Below the pieces are notes generated by a model. That model was given only the letters and a program-made list of their open reading frames with translations. It made no database searches and was not told where the DNA came from. The translations under genes and the position numbers were made by a program. From Schlesneria sp. DSM 10557 (GTDB lineage Bacteria; Planctomycetota; Planctomycetia; Planctomycetales; Planctomycetaceae), in contig NZ_CP124747.1 in the NCBI RefSeq assembly GCF_041860085.1, positions 248,001 through 312,000 of the forward strand: a DNA stretch of 64,000 nt, written 5' to 3'. Of this stretch, positions 29,009-39,578 are shown in pieces. Position 1 is the first letter of the stretch, and each line of letters starts with the position of its first letter.

Positions 29009-30400
29009 TCAACTGGCCTGTTGAGAGTTTTCAGATTTGTTTGCTGAAACATCAGGCCGGGGGGTGCATGTCAGCTTTTGATTTTTTTTGTCTGCGACTC
29101 TCGGAGTTTTAGGCGGCCTGGTGAACGGCGATCCGGGTCGCGTATCAAGGTGTCGAGCGAGTCGTTCATCTTCGGAGAGTCCGGCGGCGCGGATTTGAAG
29201 AATCGCTTCAGCTCCTTCGGGATCATTCCACCACATCTCGGTTCCTTTGACGCGATAGTTCATTTCCTTAACGAGCGATTCCATCCAAGCTGTCGTCACC
29301 GGCAGGCCTTGTCGGCGGTACTCGTCATACTTCATCCGGGCATGATTGTTCTCAAGATAAGTGATCGTCCGCGCTAGAATCTTTCGTGGGTCTTGATCGG
29401 CGGCATCGGCTGGCGGTTGTCCGAATTTCTGTTGCCATGTTCGAAGTTCCTCCAGCACCTGATTCACTTCGCCCTGCCAGCAGCCACGCATCCAAACCAG
29501 ATATTGGCTCCAAGCGTTCGCGGGGCTATCAGGAAAGACGGCTTTTGCCGCCAGGAAGACGTAACTGAGCGCATGGATAAAGTCGAGGATCGGCGTGAAT
29601 TCGGAGAACCGTTCTTTCCAGAGAGACCAGTTCCAGGGGAGGCCATCTCCCAAAAAGGCTTTATCCTGCGAGTCGAAAAACAGGCGTCGCTTTGCCTCTC
29701 GCTGCATCTGTTTGCCAAACTCTTTGGCCTCGGCCATGCTGGCCAGAACGGTGCGGACCAGACGCTTCGGACGCCAGTCAATGGGTTGTTTCGTCAGGGC
29801 CTCTTCGAGTGTCTTGTCGGTGGCGTCGGGACTCGCTGGGGGATCTTGGGGAACGGGCGCGGCCACCGGTAAGGCCTCGGTTTCCGCCAGTTTTGCGACG
29901 TGATGTGGATCACAGAAGCACTCAGGTGGTTCGGGTTGGGGATCCTCTTCAAACGTCTGGTGCTGAGCTCGAATCAGGCAAGCGACCTTCGTCTCTCGCC
30001 AGCCCTCCCCAACGGGATGCACGCCGGGTCCTCGGTCCGGATGACGACAGCGAATCCGACCACCGTCGCACTCGATGATCGCCAATTCAGGAGGGCGGTC
30101 ACTCTTCAATGCCAATGCATCATCCGTTTTCGGATCAGAATCTCGGCGTGCGGCCAACTCGCCACCGATGTCGTGAACAACCCGTTCCACCGTCTTGGTC
30201 GAGACAGCAACGTCCGCTTCCTTCAGGGCGATGACCCCTCGTTTGTAGGAACGTGCCTCCCCTGCAAGAACGGCGATTTTCCGCACGACGATCGGAGTCA
30301 ACTCGCGTGCATGAAATCCCAATCGCTCACGTAAGGGGGAAAAAGTCCCGCCGACAGGCAGGACAAGAACCGACCAACTCTTGAAGTTCCACTCGTCCAT
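29009..30400 (-). CDS. ISKra4-family transposase, C-terminal (catalytic) part
   Basis: A 463-codon frame carrying the DDE-like core: ELAIIECDGGRIRCRH (first Asp), FTPILDFIHALSYVF (second Asp) and TTAWMESLVKEMNYRVKGTE (Glu), then the family ending WWNDPEGAEAILQIRAAGLS. Homology begins near FSPLRERLGFHARELTP, close to 30330; the annotated first codons are just the antisense-free overlap with the upstream frame. It is therefore probably translated only by frameshifting from the upstream frame, or not at all. Confidence 0.85.
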   Translation of the reverse strand: MDEWNFKSWSVLVLPVGGTFSPLRERLGFHARELTPIVVRKIAVLAGEARSYKRGVIALKEADVAVSTKTVERVVHDIGGELAARRDSDPKTDDALALKSDRPPELAIIECDGGRIRCRHPDRGPGVHPVGEGWRETKVACLIRAQHQTFEEDPQPEPPECFCDPHHVAKLAETEALPVAAPVPQDPPASPDATDKTLEEALTKQPIDWRPKRLVRTVLASMAEAKEFGKQMQREAKRRLFFDSQDKAFLGDGLPWNWSLWKERFSEFTPILDFIHALSYVFLAAKAVFPDSPANAWSQYLVWMRGCWQGEVNQVLEELRTWQQKFGQPPADAADQDPRKILARTITYLENNHARMKYDEYRRQGLPVTTAWMESLVKEMNYRVKGTEMWWNDPEGAEAILQIRAAGLSEDERLARHLDTRPGSPFTRPPKTPRVADKKNQKLTCTPRPDVSANKSENSQQAS

Positions 30401-30689
30401 CGCCGGAAAGCACTTTGCGGCGACGCGGCTTCAATGAACACCGCGTCCCGCAGGTGGGACACTTCCCCGCAGATGGCTGGGCGGCCACCAGTTCGTTGAG
30501 CATCCTCTCCTGGACCATACGGCTCAACATTTGCCCGACTTCATGGGCGGCATTTTCGATCACGGAGTAATGAGGAATTTCCGTCCTCGGAAGACGGCCC
30601 TCCGCTTGATCTAACGCCACTTTCAGTTCCGTGACCCGCTTAAAGGCCAATTCGAATTCCGTTCGCAACGCACTTTGATCGCCATCCAT
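30327..30689 (-). CDS. ISKra4-family transposase, N-terminal zinc-binding part
   Basis: 120 residues with a four-cysteine zinc site (CPTCGTRC and CPACRRDFF), as in the N-terminus of ISKra4 transposases. The frame stops just after FFPLT. The catalytic frame takes over one base on (+1, or -2) at the run TTTTTCCCCC in 30332-30341. A one-base deletion in that run would restore a continuous protein reading CRRDFFPLRERLGFH. Confidence 0.8.
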   Translation of the reverse strand: MDGDQSALRTEFELAFKRVTELKVALDQAEGRLPRTEIPHYSVIENAAHEVGQMLSRMVQERMLNELVAAQPSAGKCPTCGTRCSLKPRRRKVLSGDGRVELQELVGSCPACRRDFFPLT

Positions 30690-30977
30690 GGCAACGCCTC
30701 CAGGCTAAGTCCCATCAAGCCCCAATCCTCCAAACCCATCTCAGCTTAACAAAAAACCACAAAATCTTGGAATTGACGTTCTCGGGCGATTTCGCGCACA
30801 CGATAGAGGCATAACAAAAGCTGGCATGCACCCCAGGCCGGGTAGCATTTGTGATTGATATGGACCAATTTTGACTCGTTTGGTAACTCTCGCCGCCAAC
30901 CGGCCATTCTCCCGCCGGCGACACAGACCATCCAAGTCACAATTCGTTCTCCAATCACCAGCGGGACAACCAAAACC

Positions 30978-33005
30978 GTGCCGGACTTCGTACGAAGTGC
31001 GCGTCAGACCAGGGGCATTCTCTGCCTCGCGATCGCTGTCTGCGCATGGGTCGCGGGGTGTGCGTCCTGGCGTGGTACGGAACCGGTCATCGAGAATCAG
31101 TTCGTCGTTCACTATAACCGCCTGGCCGAGTCGATGGCGGCCCCGAATCCCGAGCTTCAGCCACAGGCTCCTGCTCCCATGATGGGGCCGGGGCGAAAGC
31201 TGGTCCCGCCTTCTTCCGAGGATCGCTGGCCGATCACTCTGGCGGAAGCAGTTCGGATGGGGGTCGAGAATAATGCCGTTATCCGGCAGAACGCGCAGTT
31301 TATGTCACCGAATAACCCAATCCTGCAAGGCCCCGACTCGGTGCCGTCGGTCTTCGATCCAGGGATTCAAAACGCCGGGGTGCTATTCGGTTCGCGCGGT
31401 GTTGATGCCGCTCTCTCTGATTTTGACCCTCGACTGACTTCCTCCATCAAATGGAACCGCTCAGAGAATGCCCAGAACTCTTTGTTGCTTCCTCCACCCG
31501 GAAATGTGCTGGCGAGCGAAGGGGCCTTGTTTCAGACTCGGTTTGATCAGCAACTGCTGAGCGGCGGGGTGTTCGGTCTCTACAATACCTGGAACTATGC
31601 GCAAACAAACCAGCCCGCTCAGCTATTCGCATCAACCTACACGGGCCAGCTCGGCTTCGATTTCCGTCAGCCCCTGTGGGCCGGTGCTGGTCGAGAATTC
31701 TCGGCGATTGCGGGACCCTTGGATCAGCGAGCTCGTGGTTTCAGCTACGTGAACCAGGGTATCGTGATTGCTCACATCAATAAGCGACTGTCCGAGATCG
31801 ATCTGCAGGAGAACCTGCAGAACCTCGTTCGCGAGATCGGTGACCTGTACTGGGATCTTTACCAGAACTACCAAGACTATGAATCGGAAACACAGGCTTC
31901 GAAAATCGCGAAAGAGCTGTGGGACCGTGCCGTAGGGCGAGCGAACATCGATCCCGGGATTGAAGAGGCTCAAGCCGAAGACGCTTACTACGAATCGAAG
32001 TCTCGCGAAGAACTCGCGCTGTCGAATTTGTTCCTCACCGAGGCCCGACTCCGTCGTCTGGTTGGGTTGTCCCTCGACGACTCACGGATGCTGTACCCTT
32101 GTGATGAGCCTCGGGAGGAAGAGCTCTCGCTCAGTCGGGCGACGTGCCTTTATGAAGCACTGGTCAATCGGATCGAGTTGTCGCGTCAGAAACTGAATGT
32201 TCAAAGCCTCGAACTTCAGCTCATCGCGGCCCGGAAACTTGTTGCACCCAAGCTCGACTTTGTCGCGGGATACGGACTGAATGGGTTTGGTGACAAGTTT
32301 TACAGTACGACAACGTCCGACTCGATGAATACTCGACAAGGTTTCAACAGTGCCGTGACGACCATGTTCAGCGGGAAAGAGACGAGTTGGGACTTCGGTT
32401 TTCAGTACCAGCTTCCGTTATGGTTGCGACAGGAAAAAGCCCAGGTTCGGCAACTCGAGCTTCGGATTGCAAAAGGGCGGGCAGCGCTTGCCATGCAGGA
32501 GGACGAAATTGCTCATGAGCTCAATACAGTACTGATGACGATTGAGCGGGCTCATTCGATGTCAAAGCTGACACGCCGACGATTACAGGCAGCGCGCCGG
32601 CGTGTGATCGCTGCTGAAGCAGATTACGAAGCGGGTAATAAGAGTAACGACCTGGCTCTGCGGGCAATCTCAAGCCTGACACTGGCTCAAGCGGCTTACT
32701 CCAAGAGTATCACCGAGTACAACAAGTCGCTGCGTGACCTCTTATTCAGGACGGGGCGAATCCTGCCTGCAGATGGCATTTCTCTGCTGGGGACCGACGG
32801 CCTTCCGATGGTGCCAGATGAACGGCCAAACGATTTCTTCTACCTTGCAAACCCTGATTTGACCCCTGCCGCAGATGGCGCAGAGACTGCCGACGAGACA
32901 GATGAATCCGAAATCCCTCCCACACCCAGTCGATCAGTCAGCGGAGCGGATGACTTGGACGAAGACTTGCCCGAGTCCATGGATAACAGCGTAGAAGATG
33001 AGTGA
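30978..33005 (+). CDS. TolC-family outer-membrane efflux lipoprotein
   Basis: About 675 residues. A lipoprotein signal ends in the lipobox AWVAGC. Two long coiled-coil halves typical of TolC proteins follow (INKRLSEIDLQENLQNLVRE and RAHSMSKLTRRRLQAARRRV regions), with repeat-related blocks such as LTEARLRRLVGLSLDD. The C-terminus is acidic (DETDESEIPPTP). It would form the outer-membrane channel of an RND/ABC efflux or type I system. No inner-membrane pump is encoded next to it. The GTG start at 30978 is uncertain; the frame is open further upstream. Confidence 0.85.
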   Translation: MPDFVRSARQTRGILCLAIAVCAWVAGCASWRGTEPVIENQFVVHYNRLAESMAAPNPELQPQAPAPMMGPGRKLVPPSSEDRWPITLAEAVRMGVENNAVIRQNAQFMSPNNPILQGPDSVPSVFDPGIQNAGVLFGSRGVDAALSDFDPRLTSSIKWNRSENAQNSLLLPPPGNVLASEGALFQTRFDQQLLSGGVFGLYNTWNYAQTNQPAQLFASTYTGQLGFDFRQPLWAGAGREFSAIAGPLDQRARGFSYVNQGIVIAHINKRLSEIDLQENLQNLVREIGDLYWDLYQNYQDYESETQASKIAKELWDRAVGRANIDPGIEEAQAEDAYYESKSREELALSNLFLTEARLRRLVGLSLDDSRMLYPCDEPREEELSLSRATCLYEALVNRIELSRQKLNVQSLELQLIAARKLVAPKLDFVAGYGLNGFGDKFYSTTTSDSMNTRQGFNSAVTTMFSGKETSWDFGFQYQLPLWLRQEKAQVRQLELRIAKGRAALAMQEDEIAHELNTVLMTIERAHSMSKLTRRRLQAARRRVIAAEADYEAGNKSNDLALRAISSLTLAQAAYSKSITEYNKSLRDLLFRTGRILPADGISLLGTDGLPMVPDERPNDFFYLANPDLTPAADGAETADETDESEIPPTPSRSVSGADDLDEDLPESMDNSVEDE

Positions 33006-33136
33006 GTTTCAATCCGACAGAAGCAACACGAATGAAGGGAAGCGTTAGCGGCTTCCCTCAATTCGATGTTCCTGTTCCTCAGATGTTCCTGTGATTCAGC
33101 AGTGCGAAAGTCCTTTTTTTGAAGGATTTGGACAAC

Positions 33137-34627
33137 TCAGGCCACAATCTCGTCGATGGGCTTACCGAAGTCCAAGTCCAGTCTTTTGCGACCGGGAATT
33201 TCGAGACGCCGTGGGTCGAGCCCCATCTGCTGCAGCACCGTCGCATGGAGGTCAGTGACGTAATGGCGATCTTCCACTGCATGGAATCCGAGTTCGTCCG
33301 TTTTTCCGTGCGCGATCCCCCCTTTGATTCCGCCACCCGCCAGGGCGACCGAGAATCCGTAGGGATGGTGATCTCGCCCGTCGGATCCCTGTGCACCCGG
33401 TGTGCGGCCAAATTCTGTTCCGATGACGATCAACGTTTCGTCCAGCAGACCTCGCTGCTTGAGATCTCCGATGAGACTGGCAATGGGCTGATCGATCTGG
33501 GCGCACAAGGCACTGTGTCCCGCCTTCAGACTGCCATGGGCATCCCAGGCACCCGCTCCCCCGTTCGAACCATGAAAGATCTGAACGAAACGAACACCTT
33601 TTTCGACGAGACGGCGGGCGGCCAGGCATTGTTCTCCGAATGGTTTCGTGGTGGCGTTGTTCAATCCGTAAGCCTCTTGCGTTGACTGCGTTTCTTGCCC
33701 GAAGTCAACGATATCAGGGACGGCAGCCTGCATGCGGAACGCCAGTTCATAGGACTTGATTCGCGCAGCCAGAGCCTGGTCGTCCGGATATTCGACGGAA
33801 GAAATACGATTCAAGCGACTGAGAAGTCCGAACTCCCCTGCCTGCTCTTCGCGATAAACGTCAGGACCTGGCGAAGCGAACGGCAGTGGGTTCTTCGGAT
33901 CAATGGCCAATTGGACTCCCGTATGTTCCGGGCCGAGGTAGTTGGCGCCGTGAGCACCAAGCCCACCGCAGCAATCGGCGATCGGAGTACCCATGACGAT
34001 AAACTGCGGCAGATTCTCGTTCAGGGTGCCTAGGCCGTAATGAACCCACGAACCGATGGTCGGGAACTGACCTTCCAGAACGTGCCGACCTGTATGGAAC
34101 TGGAGTTGAGCCCCGTGGTTGTTGTCTGTTGTCCACATCGATCGAACCAGGGCAATGTCGTCGGCATGCTGTCCCAGGTGAGACCACCAGTCAGAGAACT
34201 CCAGACCACTCTGGCCATACTTCTTGAACCCTACCTGCATCTCGTAAATCTTGGGATGAACTTGATGCAGACCTTCAATCAGTTCGCGGAGATTCTTTTT
34301 AGAGTAAGGCGAATCGAGGAAGTGGTGATAGGGAGATTCTGCAAATGTCTTACCAGACCAGGCATTGAGTTCGGGTTTGGGGTCGAACGACTCCATCTGA
34401 CTCATACCGCCGACCAGAAAAATCCAGATGACACTTTTTGCCTTCGCGACATGGTGCCCAAGACCATCAGGAGCTTCGAATGGACTTGCTGAATCAGCCC
34501 GCACGATGCCATCTCGCGAGAGCATCGAACCCAGGGCGAGGCCGGTAAAGCCCATGCCGACATCCACGAGAAATGATCGTCGATTTAGCGCGGAACGAAA
34601 TTGAGCAGGTCGAGCTGGAGGTACCAT
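33137..34627 (-). CDS. DUF1501 protein with Tat signal
   Basis: A 496-residue exported DUF1501 protein: twin-arginine signal ([20 protein letters not shown]), then [36 protein letters not shown] and [20 protein letters not shown]. It follows the PSC1/DUF1549/DUF1553 gene by 75 bases on the same strand, the standard planctomycete pair. The pair is thought to act outside the cytoplasm, possibly on polysaccharide or sulfated substrates, but no activity is established. Confidence 0.92.
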   Translation of the reverse strand: MVPPARPAQFRSALNRRSFLVDVGMGFTGLALGSMLSRDGIVRADSASPFEAPDGLGHHVAKAKSVIWIFLVGGMSQMESFDPKPELNAWSGKTFAESPYHHFLDSPYSKKNLRELIEGLHQVHPKIYEMQVGFKKYGQSGLEFSDWWSHLGQHADDIALVRSMWTTDNNHGAQLQFHTGRHVLEGQFPTIGSWVHYGLGTLNENLPQFIVMGTPIADCCGGLGAHGANYLGPEHTGVQLAIDPKNPLPFASPGPDVYREEQAGEFGLLSRLNRISSVEYPDDQALAARIKSYELAFRMQAAVPDIVDFGQETQSTQEAYGLNNATTKPFGEQCLAARRLVEKGVRFVQIFHGSNGGAGAWDAHGSLKAGHSALCAQIDQPIASLIGDLKQRGLLDETLIVIGTEFGRTPGAQGSDGRDHHPYGFSVALAGGGIKGGIAHGKTDELGFHAVEDRHYVTDLHATVLQQMGLDPRRLEIPGRKRLDLDFGKPIDEIVA

Positions 34628-34702
34628 GGATGCTCCCTTAATTACTTTCCACCGCAGCCATCAGGTTGAGGTGATCTGTGATTTATTCCGTAAGTAATGT
34701 CG

Positions 34703-37429
34703 TCAGCGGATCGTGATAAAGTCATTGTGATTGAGCAGGACATGGACGAGATTTTCACGAACGCGCTGGTCAGGTTGATCAGAAGGAGGGAACGCCGATG
34801 CGGTCCCACCGCTAAATTTGGATAATGTGGCCTGTCCTCGCAAAGTCTCCGTCTGAGTTGCGAGGAAATTCACGCATTCGTCGAGCTCAACCTGGGCCGG
34901 CTGGCGGTTGAGAATTCGTTCGAAGGCTGTGGTAACAAACGCTTGCGCCTGAGCGTCATTGGGATATGTCGCAACTTCCTCAGAGAGCTTCCGTGCGAGT
35001 CTCCGCGATTCCGTCAATGAGAGTGGACTATTCGCCAGGGCCAATGCCTGCTGAGGAACAATGCTTTCGCTTCTTCGATAACAGTCAACGACATTGGGGC
35101 GGTCGAACGTATCGAGGAACGTCATCTTTTTTTCTTTACTGTTCCGGAAGTAAAGGCTGCGGCGAGGGATTTCCATGCCCGATGCCTCGTCCAGTTCCGG
35201 GCCCCCTGAAGTCAGATCAAGATGACCTGAAACCAGAAGAGTTGCGTCACGAACCACTTCCGCTTCCATCCGACGTGGGTTGGCTCGCCACAGGTAGTGA
35301 TTGTCCGGGTCGATGGTCCGGTTCTGCTCAGTCGTCGGCAACACGACAGACTGCTGTCGGTAGGTGCGGCTCATCACGATCCGTTTGTGGATTGCCTTCA
35401 TCCGCCATCCGTTCTCCATCAGTTCGACGGCAAGCCAATCGAGAAGTTCGGGATTCGTGGGGGCTTTCCCGTTCAATCCAAAATCGAAAACCGTAGGGAC
35501 CAGGGGCTGGCCAAAGTGTCGCAACCAGATGTGATTAATCGCCACACGGGCCGTCAAAGGGTTGTTTTGACTGCCGATCCAGCGAGCTAGCGCCAGTCGT
35601 CGACCAGTGCTGGTAACGGGATAGACCGGTCCGAACCTCGTGTAATCGGTCGGCGGCTGTTTGAGAGCTTCGATTGCCGTTTCGCGGCCCTTGATGGCAG
35701 TCGCCAGGGCCGTTTCGGCAGTCGTAATGGCATTTGTGTTGGCAGGATCCTTTTTTGCTTCGGCGAGTTTCAGTTCAGCGTCGGTGACGTTCTGTTCTGC
35801 ATGGCGAAGGTTGTAGTCACGCTCGGCCAGTGCGGCGATCCGCGTGAGGTCTTCACGATTCTCCGACGGAGGAGTTCCATAGTTCGCTCGATCAGCCTGG
35901 ATACGAGCCTGGGTCCAGAGAAGATTGGAAAGTGCCGTCGCGGCACCTCGTTCGGCGGATTGCAGGCGTAGTTGTTCAATGCCAGCTTGTTGAGCGAGCG
36001 TCGGGTCCTCGGGTTTTTGGGCCAGTTCCTGTTTTACCGCTGCAAGTTTCTCGCGTGCGGCGGTGAGTGCATTCTGGGCCCCGTCAAAGGCTGCTTGCGA
36101 CTGTTGCGAAGCCTCCATTTGCTGGAACGGTCGCAATCCGGGGTAATAGGACGTTACGGGAAGCGGAACCGGTTCAATTTTGAGATCGATCTTGCCAAAG
36201 ATTGCGGGAAGTGACGCAGGGAGAGGTTGTTCTTTGTCGAATTCCTTCTCATTGCCACGTCGGAAGAGGTAGGTTTGAGCATCGTGCCGACCGTCGTACA
36301 CATGCACCAGCCCGTCTTTGCCGATATCGGGTTGTCCCACAACACGATCGGTCCTGACATCGTGCGCCTCAAAAAAGGCTCGAAACTGGTAATACTCTTT
36401 CTGTGCCAACGGGTCATACATGTGGTCATGGCACCGGGCACAATTGAGCGTTGTGCCGAGAAAGGCCTTGGCTGTGTGCTCGATTGTTGCGTCCAACCAG
36501 ACGTTGCGATTGAACGAGAACCAGTTGCGGACGAGGTATCCGGTTGCGCGGCGCACTTGAGGATCGTCGGGAGCGATCTCGTCGCCCGCAAGCATCTCCT
36601 GCAGCATCTGGTCATACCCTTTGTCCACGTTCAGCGATTCGATAATCCAGTCGCGCCAACGCCAGATGTGGGGCTTGCTCTCGCGGACTTCCTGTCCATA
36701 CCCGTCCCAGTCGCTGTAACGCCAGACGTCCATCCAATGCCGTCCCCACCGTTCGCCATATTGAGGGCTGGTCAGCAGTTGATCGACGACCCGCTCCCAA
36801 GCCTCAGGACTATCATCGGCGAGGAAGGCATTCATCTGTTCCCGCGTGGGGGGCAGTCCGATCAGATCGAGATAAACTCGCCGCAGCAGCACATGCTTCG
36901 GCGCCATCGGACTGGCCGTCAGGTGATGCTGCTGATGGCCTGCAGCGATGAATGCGTCGATCACATTTTCCGACCAGGCAGGGTCAATTCCCGTGGGCAA
37001 TGGGGCACGGACTGGCAACTGATACGCCCAGTGCTGAGCGGGGTCCTTCTGAGGTTCATCGTGAGGGGCCAGAGCCCCGTTCTCGATCCACCGTTTAATC
37101 AGGTCGATCTGCTCAGGCGACAGCGGCTCTCCCTCGGGCGGCATTCGAGAGACACCTTCGGTCCCTTGAATGGCCGAAAGGATCCGGCTCTGACCTGCAT
37201 CGCCTGCGACCAGTACCGGACCTGTGGCTCCTCCTGATTTCATGAGGTCGACGGTATCCAGCCGCAAGTCGTTTTCCTGCTTCAAAGAGCCGTGACACGA
37301 GTAACAGCGACGAGAAAGAACAGGCTTGATGTCTCGGGCATAGTCGATCTCGTTCGACGCAATTGCCTCGACGGGAATCCAGAACAGAAGCGACCACGCG
37401 AGCATACTTCGAACTTCGATCACAACCAT
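34703..37429 (-). CDS. PSC1 / DUF1549 / DUF1553 c-type cytochrome protein
   Basis: About 908 residues. A signal peptide is followed by a planctomycete cytochrome domain with one haem site, RRCYSCHG, and a C-terminal Met-rich ligand region (RMPPEGEPLS). DUF1549 follows (GRHWMDVWRYSDWDGYGQ, LNCARCHDHMYDPLAQKEYY), then a coiled-coil insert of about 150 residues (roughly 440-590), then DUF1553 (YPVTSTGRRLALARWIGS, VINHIWLRHFGQPL, YRRSESIVPQQALALANS). It is cotranscribed with the DUF1501 gene. The start at 37429 follows GGAG; an in-frame start lies 27 bases upstream. Confidence 0.92.
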   Translation of the reverse strand: MVVIEVRSMLAWSLLFWIPVEAIASNEIDYARDIKPVLSRRCYSCHGSLKQENDLRLDTVDLMKSGGATGPVLVAGDAGQSRILSAIQGTEGVSRMPPEGEPLSPEQIDLIKRWIENGALAPHDEPQKDPAQHWAYQLPVRAPLPTGIDPAWSENVIDAFIAAGHQQHHLTASPMAPKHVLLRRVYLDLIGLPPTREQMNAFLADDSPEAWERVVDQLLTSPQYGERWGRHWMDVWRYSDWDGYGQEVRESKPHIWRWRDWIIESLNVDKGYDQMLQEMLAGDEIAPDDPQVRRATGYLVRNWFSFNRNVWLDATIEHTAKAFLGTTLNCARCHDHMYDPLAQKEYYQFRAFFEAHDVRTDRVVGQPDIGKDGLVHVYDGRHDAQTYLFRRGNEKEFDKEQPLPASLPAIFGKIDLKIEPVPLPVTSYYPGLRPFQQMEASQQSQAAFDGAQNALTAAREKLAAVKQELAQKPEDPTLAQQAGIEQLRLQSAERGAATALSNLLWTQARIQADRANYGTPPSENREDLTRIAALAERDYNLRHAEQNVTDAELKLAEAKKDPANTNAITTAETALATAIKGRETAIEALKQPPTDYTRFGPVYPVTSTGRRLALARWIGSQNNPLTARVAINHIWLRHFGQPLVPTVFDFGLNGKAPTNPELLDWLAVELMENGWRMKAIHKRIVMSRTYRQQSVVLPTTEQNRTIDPDNHYLWRANPRRMEAEVVRDATLLVSGHLDLTSGGPELDEASGMEIPRRSLYFRNSKEKKMTFLDTFDRPNVVDCYRRSESIVPQQALALANSPLSLTESRRLARKLSEEVATYPNDAQAQAFVTTAFERILNRQPAQVELDECVNFLATQTETLRGQATLSKFSGGTASAFPPSDQPDQRVRENLVHVLLNHNDFITIR

Positions 37430-37590
37430 ATCTCCATGAGGGAGTGCAAGCCGCAAGGGCTCGACCGGATCCCAAACTGTTCTCGTCGTATTAACCTTAT
37501 TTTATTCGTGCGTCACTTGCCAGTTGGAAAGGTTCAGGCAATCGTGAAAGTAATCAACCCTCTGTTGAGTACTTTTCAGCGAGATCACTG

Positions 37591-38310
37591 ATGCGATTTG
37601 CTTTGAGCCAACTGTTGTGTCTGAATTGGGCATTCCTGCTGGTTGCGATGGTTCTGATGGCCAGCGTGTCTGTGGCGGAGGAACCGGTTGCGAGGCTGCT
37701 CGGACTGCCGCTGGTATTCCAAGATGATTTTGAAACCGGTGACCCGGCGTCCCGTTGGGAACCCAGCGACGCCAGGGCCTGGAAGCGGATTGAGCAAGGG
37801 CCGAATGCGATTTGGAGTCAGTTTCAACACATCGAGACGAAGACACCGGTTCGCTCACCGTTTAACCGATCCGTTGCGAAAGATGTCGTCGTGGGGAGTT
37901 GCGTACTTGATGTTCGCCTTCAATCGACTTCTGAAGATTACCCACATCGTTCTTTATGCCTGTTTTTCGGCTATCAGGATCCGGCGCACATGTACTACGT
38001 CCATCTGGGCCAGCAGGCGGACGATCACGCGAATCAGATCTTCATCGTGAACGACCAACCTCGTAAAAAAATCTCGACGAAGACTACGGAGGGGACACCC
38101 TGGGACAAGGAATGGCATCACGCCCGTGTCACTCGCGATGTAGACAGTGGAAAGATCGAAGTCTTTTTTGACGATATGAGCGAACCCGTCATGACGGCCG
38201 TCGACAAGACTTTCACCTGGGGACAGGTAGGAATCGGATCGTTTGACGACACCGGCAATTTCGATGATGTTCTCGTCTATGGGAACAAGGTCGCTCGCCC
38301 TGAGAAATAG
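37591..38310 (+). CDS. Secreted DUF1080-like (concanavalin-fold) protein
   Basis: A 239-residue protein with a signal peptide (LNWAFLLVAMVLMASVSVAE). The mature part starts FQDDFETGDPASRWEPSD and ends in GIGSFDDTGNFDDVLVYG, the layout of DUF1080/LamG-type beta-sandwich domains abundant in planctomycetes and linked to sugar binding or 3-keto-glycoside hydrolysis. It is divergent from the PSC1/DUF1501 operon, with about 160 bases between, so the two may share regulation. Confidence 0.8.
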   Translation: MRFALSQLLCLNWAFLLVAMVLMASVSVAEEPVARLLGLPLVFQDDFETGDPASRWEPSDARAWKRIEQGPNAIWSQFQHIETKTPVRSPFNRSVAKDVVVGSCVLDVRLQSTSEDYPHRSLCLFFGYQDPAHMYYVHLGQQADDHANQIFIVNDQPRKKISTKTTEGTPWDKEWHHARVTRDVDSGKIEVFFDDMSEPVMTAVDKTFTWGQVGIGSFDDTGNFDDVLVYGNKVARPEK

Positions 38311-38531
38311 TCTGCTGCGGCTGGCGGAAGCGAGTGAGAATTCCGGTGGTTCGGCCCATTCCACGCGATTCACTGACCCGCTTTGATGGATCTCTCCCGA
38401 CGATACGATATCCGGTCTGTGATGAACCATTGGTAGACAAGGGGCCGGCGGAGCCAGTTCCGTGGAACGAAGCGACATTCTCGTCGAGGAGACCTATTGT
38501 CCACTTCGGTAACAGGCGGCAGTGGGCCAGG

Positions 38532-39452
38532 TCACGTATCCCACGTCACCTGCCGAGCGGGTTCCAATCCCTGCGGGAGAGGATGAACAGTCGGATGCAG
38601 TGCGTGGGCGAGAATCTCGAGACTCTCAACCAGCCTTGGTCCAGGTCGACTGAAGTATGCGTTTCCATCCATCAGATAGATGCGTCCATCGCGTACTGCG
38701 GGCAGATTCATGAAGTCTTGATTACGGGCGAGAATCGGAAGGTCCTGGCAAGTTCGCTCGACATCGAATCCGCAACAGGCGATCACGACGACTTCGGGAC
38801 GCGCTGCGACGATTTCATCCCATCCAATTGTTCTTGAAGGTTTGCCTTCTTGTCCGAGGACTTCTGCACCTCCGGCGATCCGGACGAGTTCCGGTGACCA
38901 GTGCCCGGAACTGAAGGGAGGATCAATCCACTCCAGCAACAGCACGCGCGGTCGGTCAGTGGCTTGCTCGGCCCGTTCCCTGACAGCGGAGACGCGTGCC
39001 TGAAGTTGCTCGATGGCGTCTGCCGCTTGTTTTGTTGCACCTGCAGCGCGACCGACGAGATCCAAACATTCGAAAACTTCAGAGAGGGTCGTTGGTTCCA
39101 GATTCACGACTTGAGGACGTCCCGGAAGCGTGCAGATGGCGGCATTCACTTCCGACTCGGCGACGGCACAGACGTCGCAGAGGGCCTGCGTCACAATTAA
39201 ATCGGGCTTGAGCCGACTCAGCACTGGAAGATCAAGGGTATAGAGGGCTTTCTCGGTTCGCAGACGCTCGCGGACGAGATCATCAATTTCGCGGCTGGAT
39301 GCATCCGTCGGAATCAGTGTCCGGGTTACCTTTGGCAGCGAACGAACCGGAAAGGGATAGTCACACTCATGCGTGACACCGACCAACTGGTCACCCAGGC
39401 CCATCGAACAGATGATTTCAGTCGCACTGGGTAGGAGTGACACAATTCTCAT
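38532..39452 (-). CDS. Cobalamin-binding (BtuF-like) periplasmic-fold protein without signal peptide
   Basis: A 306-residue protein of the helical-backbone metal receptor family: RIVSLLPSATEIICSMGLGD, GVTHECDYP, LEPTTLSEVFECLD and FSRPGPRLVESLEILAHALHP. These match the cobalamin-binding COG0614 branch. It starts directly at MRIVSLLPS with no visible signal peptide, and no BtuC/BtuD genes are near. It could be a cytosolic corrinoid-binding protein or use an unrecognised export route. Confidence 0.85.
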   Translation of the reverse strand: MRIVSLLPSATEIICSMGLGDQLVGVTHECDYPFPVRSLPKVTRTLIPTDASSREIDDLVRERLRTEKALYTLDLPVLSRLKPDLIVTQALCDVCAVAESEVNAAICTLPGRPQVVNLEPTTLSEVFECLDLVGRAAGATKQAADAIEQLQARVSAVRERAEQATDRPRVLLLEWIDPPFSSGHWSPELVRIAGGAEVLGQEGKPSRTIGWDEIVAARPEVVVIACCGFDVERTCQDLPILARNQDFMNLPAVRDGRIYLMDGNAYFSRPGPRLVESLEILAHALHPTVHPLPQGLEPARQVTWDT

Positions 39453-39578
39453 GGCAGTTCGATTGTCCAGGGGGTGACGAGCAACACGGTCCGATGTGGA
39501 TCGAACCGAACAGGCGGGTGACTGCGATGGATTAAGAATTCAAACGCGCCTGACAACCGGGATCTTGCACCTTGGAAC

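Larger units (their letters stand above)
29009..30689 (-). mobile_element. ISKra4-like insertion sequence (ends not defined)
   Basis: The two overlapping frames below are the N- and C-terminal parts of one ISKra4-family transposase. The coordinates cover only the coding core; real ends must lie outside. I compared the two flanks by eye and found no clear terminal inverted or target-site repeats. It sits between a small secreted gene and the TolC-like gene, whose promoter it may have displaced. Confidence 0.75.

Noticed and set aside
29078-30334. Several plus-strand frames over the IS
   Set aside because: They mirror the transposase, have no ribosome-binding sites and no domain motifs.
36227-37237. 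336-codon plus-strand frame
   Set aside because: It is antisense to the DUF1549 region and is a codon-bias shadow.
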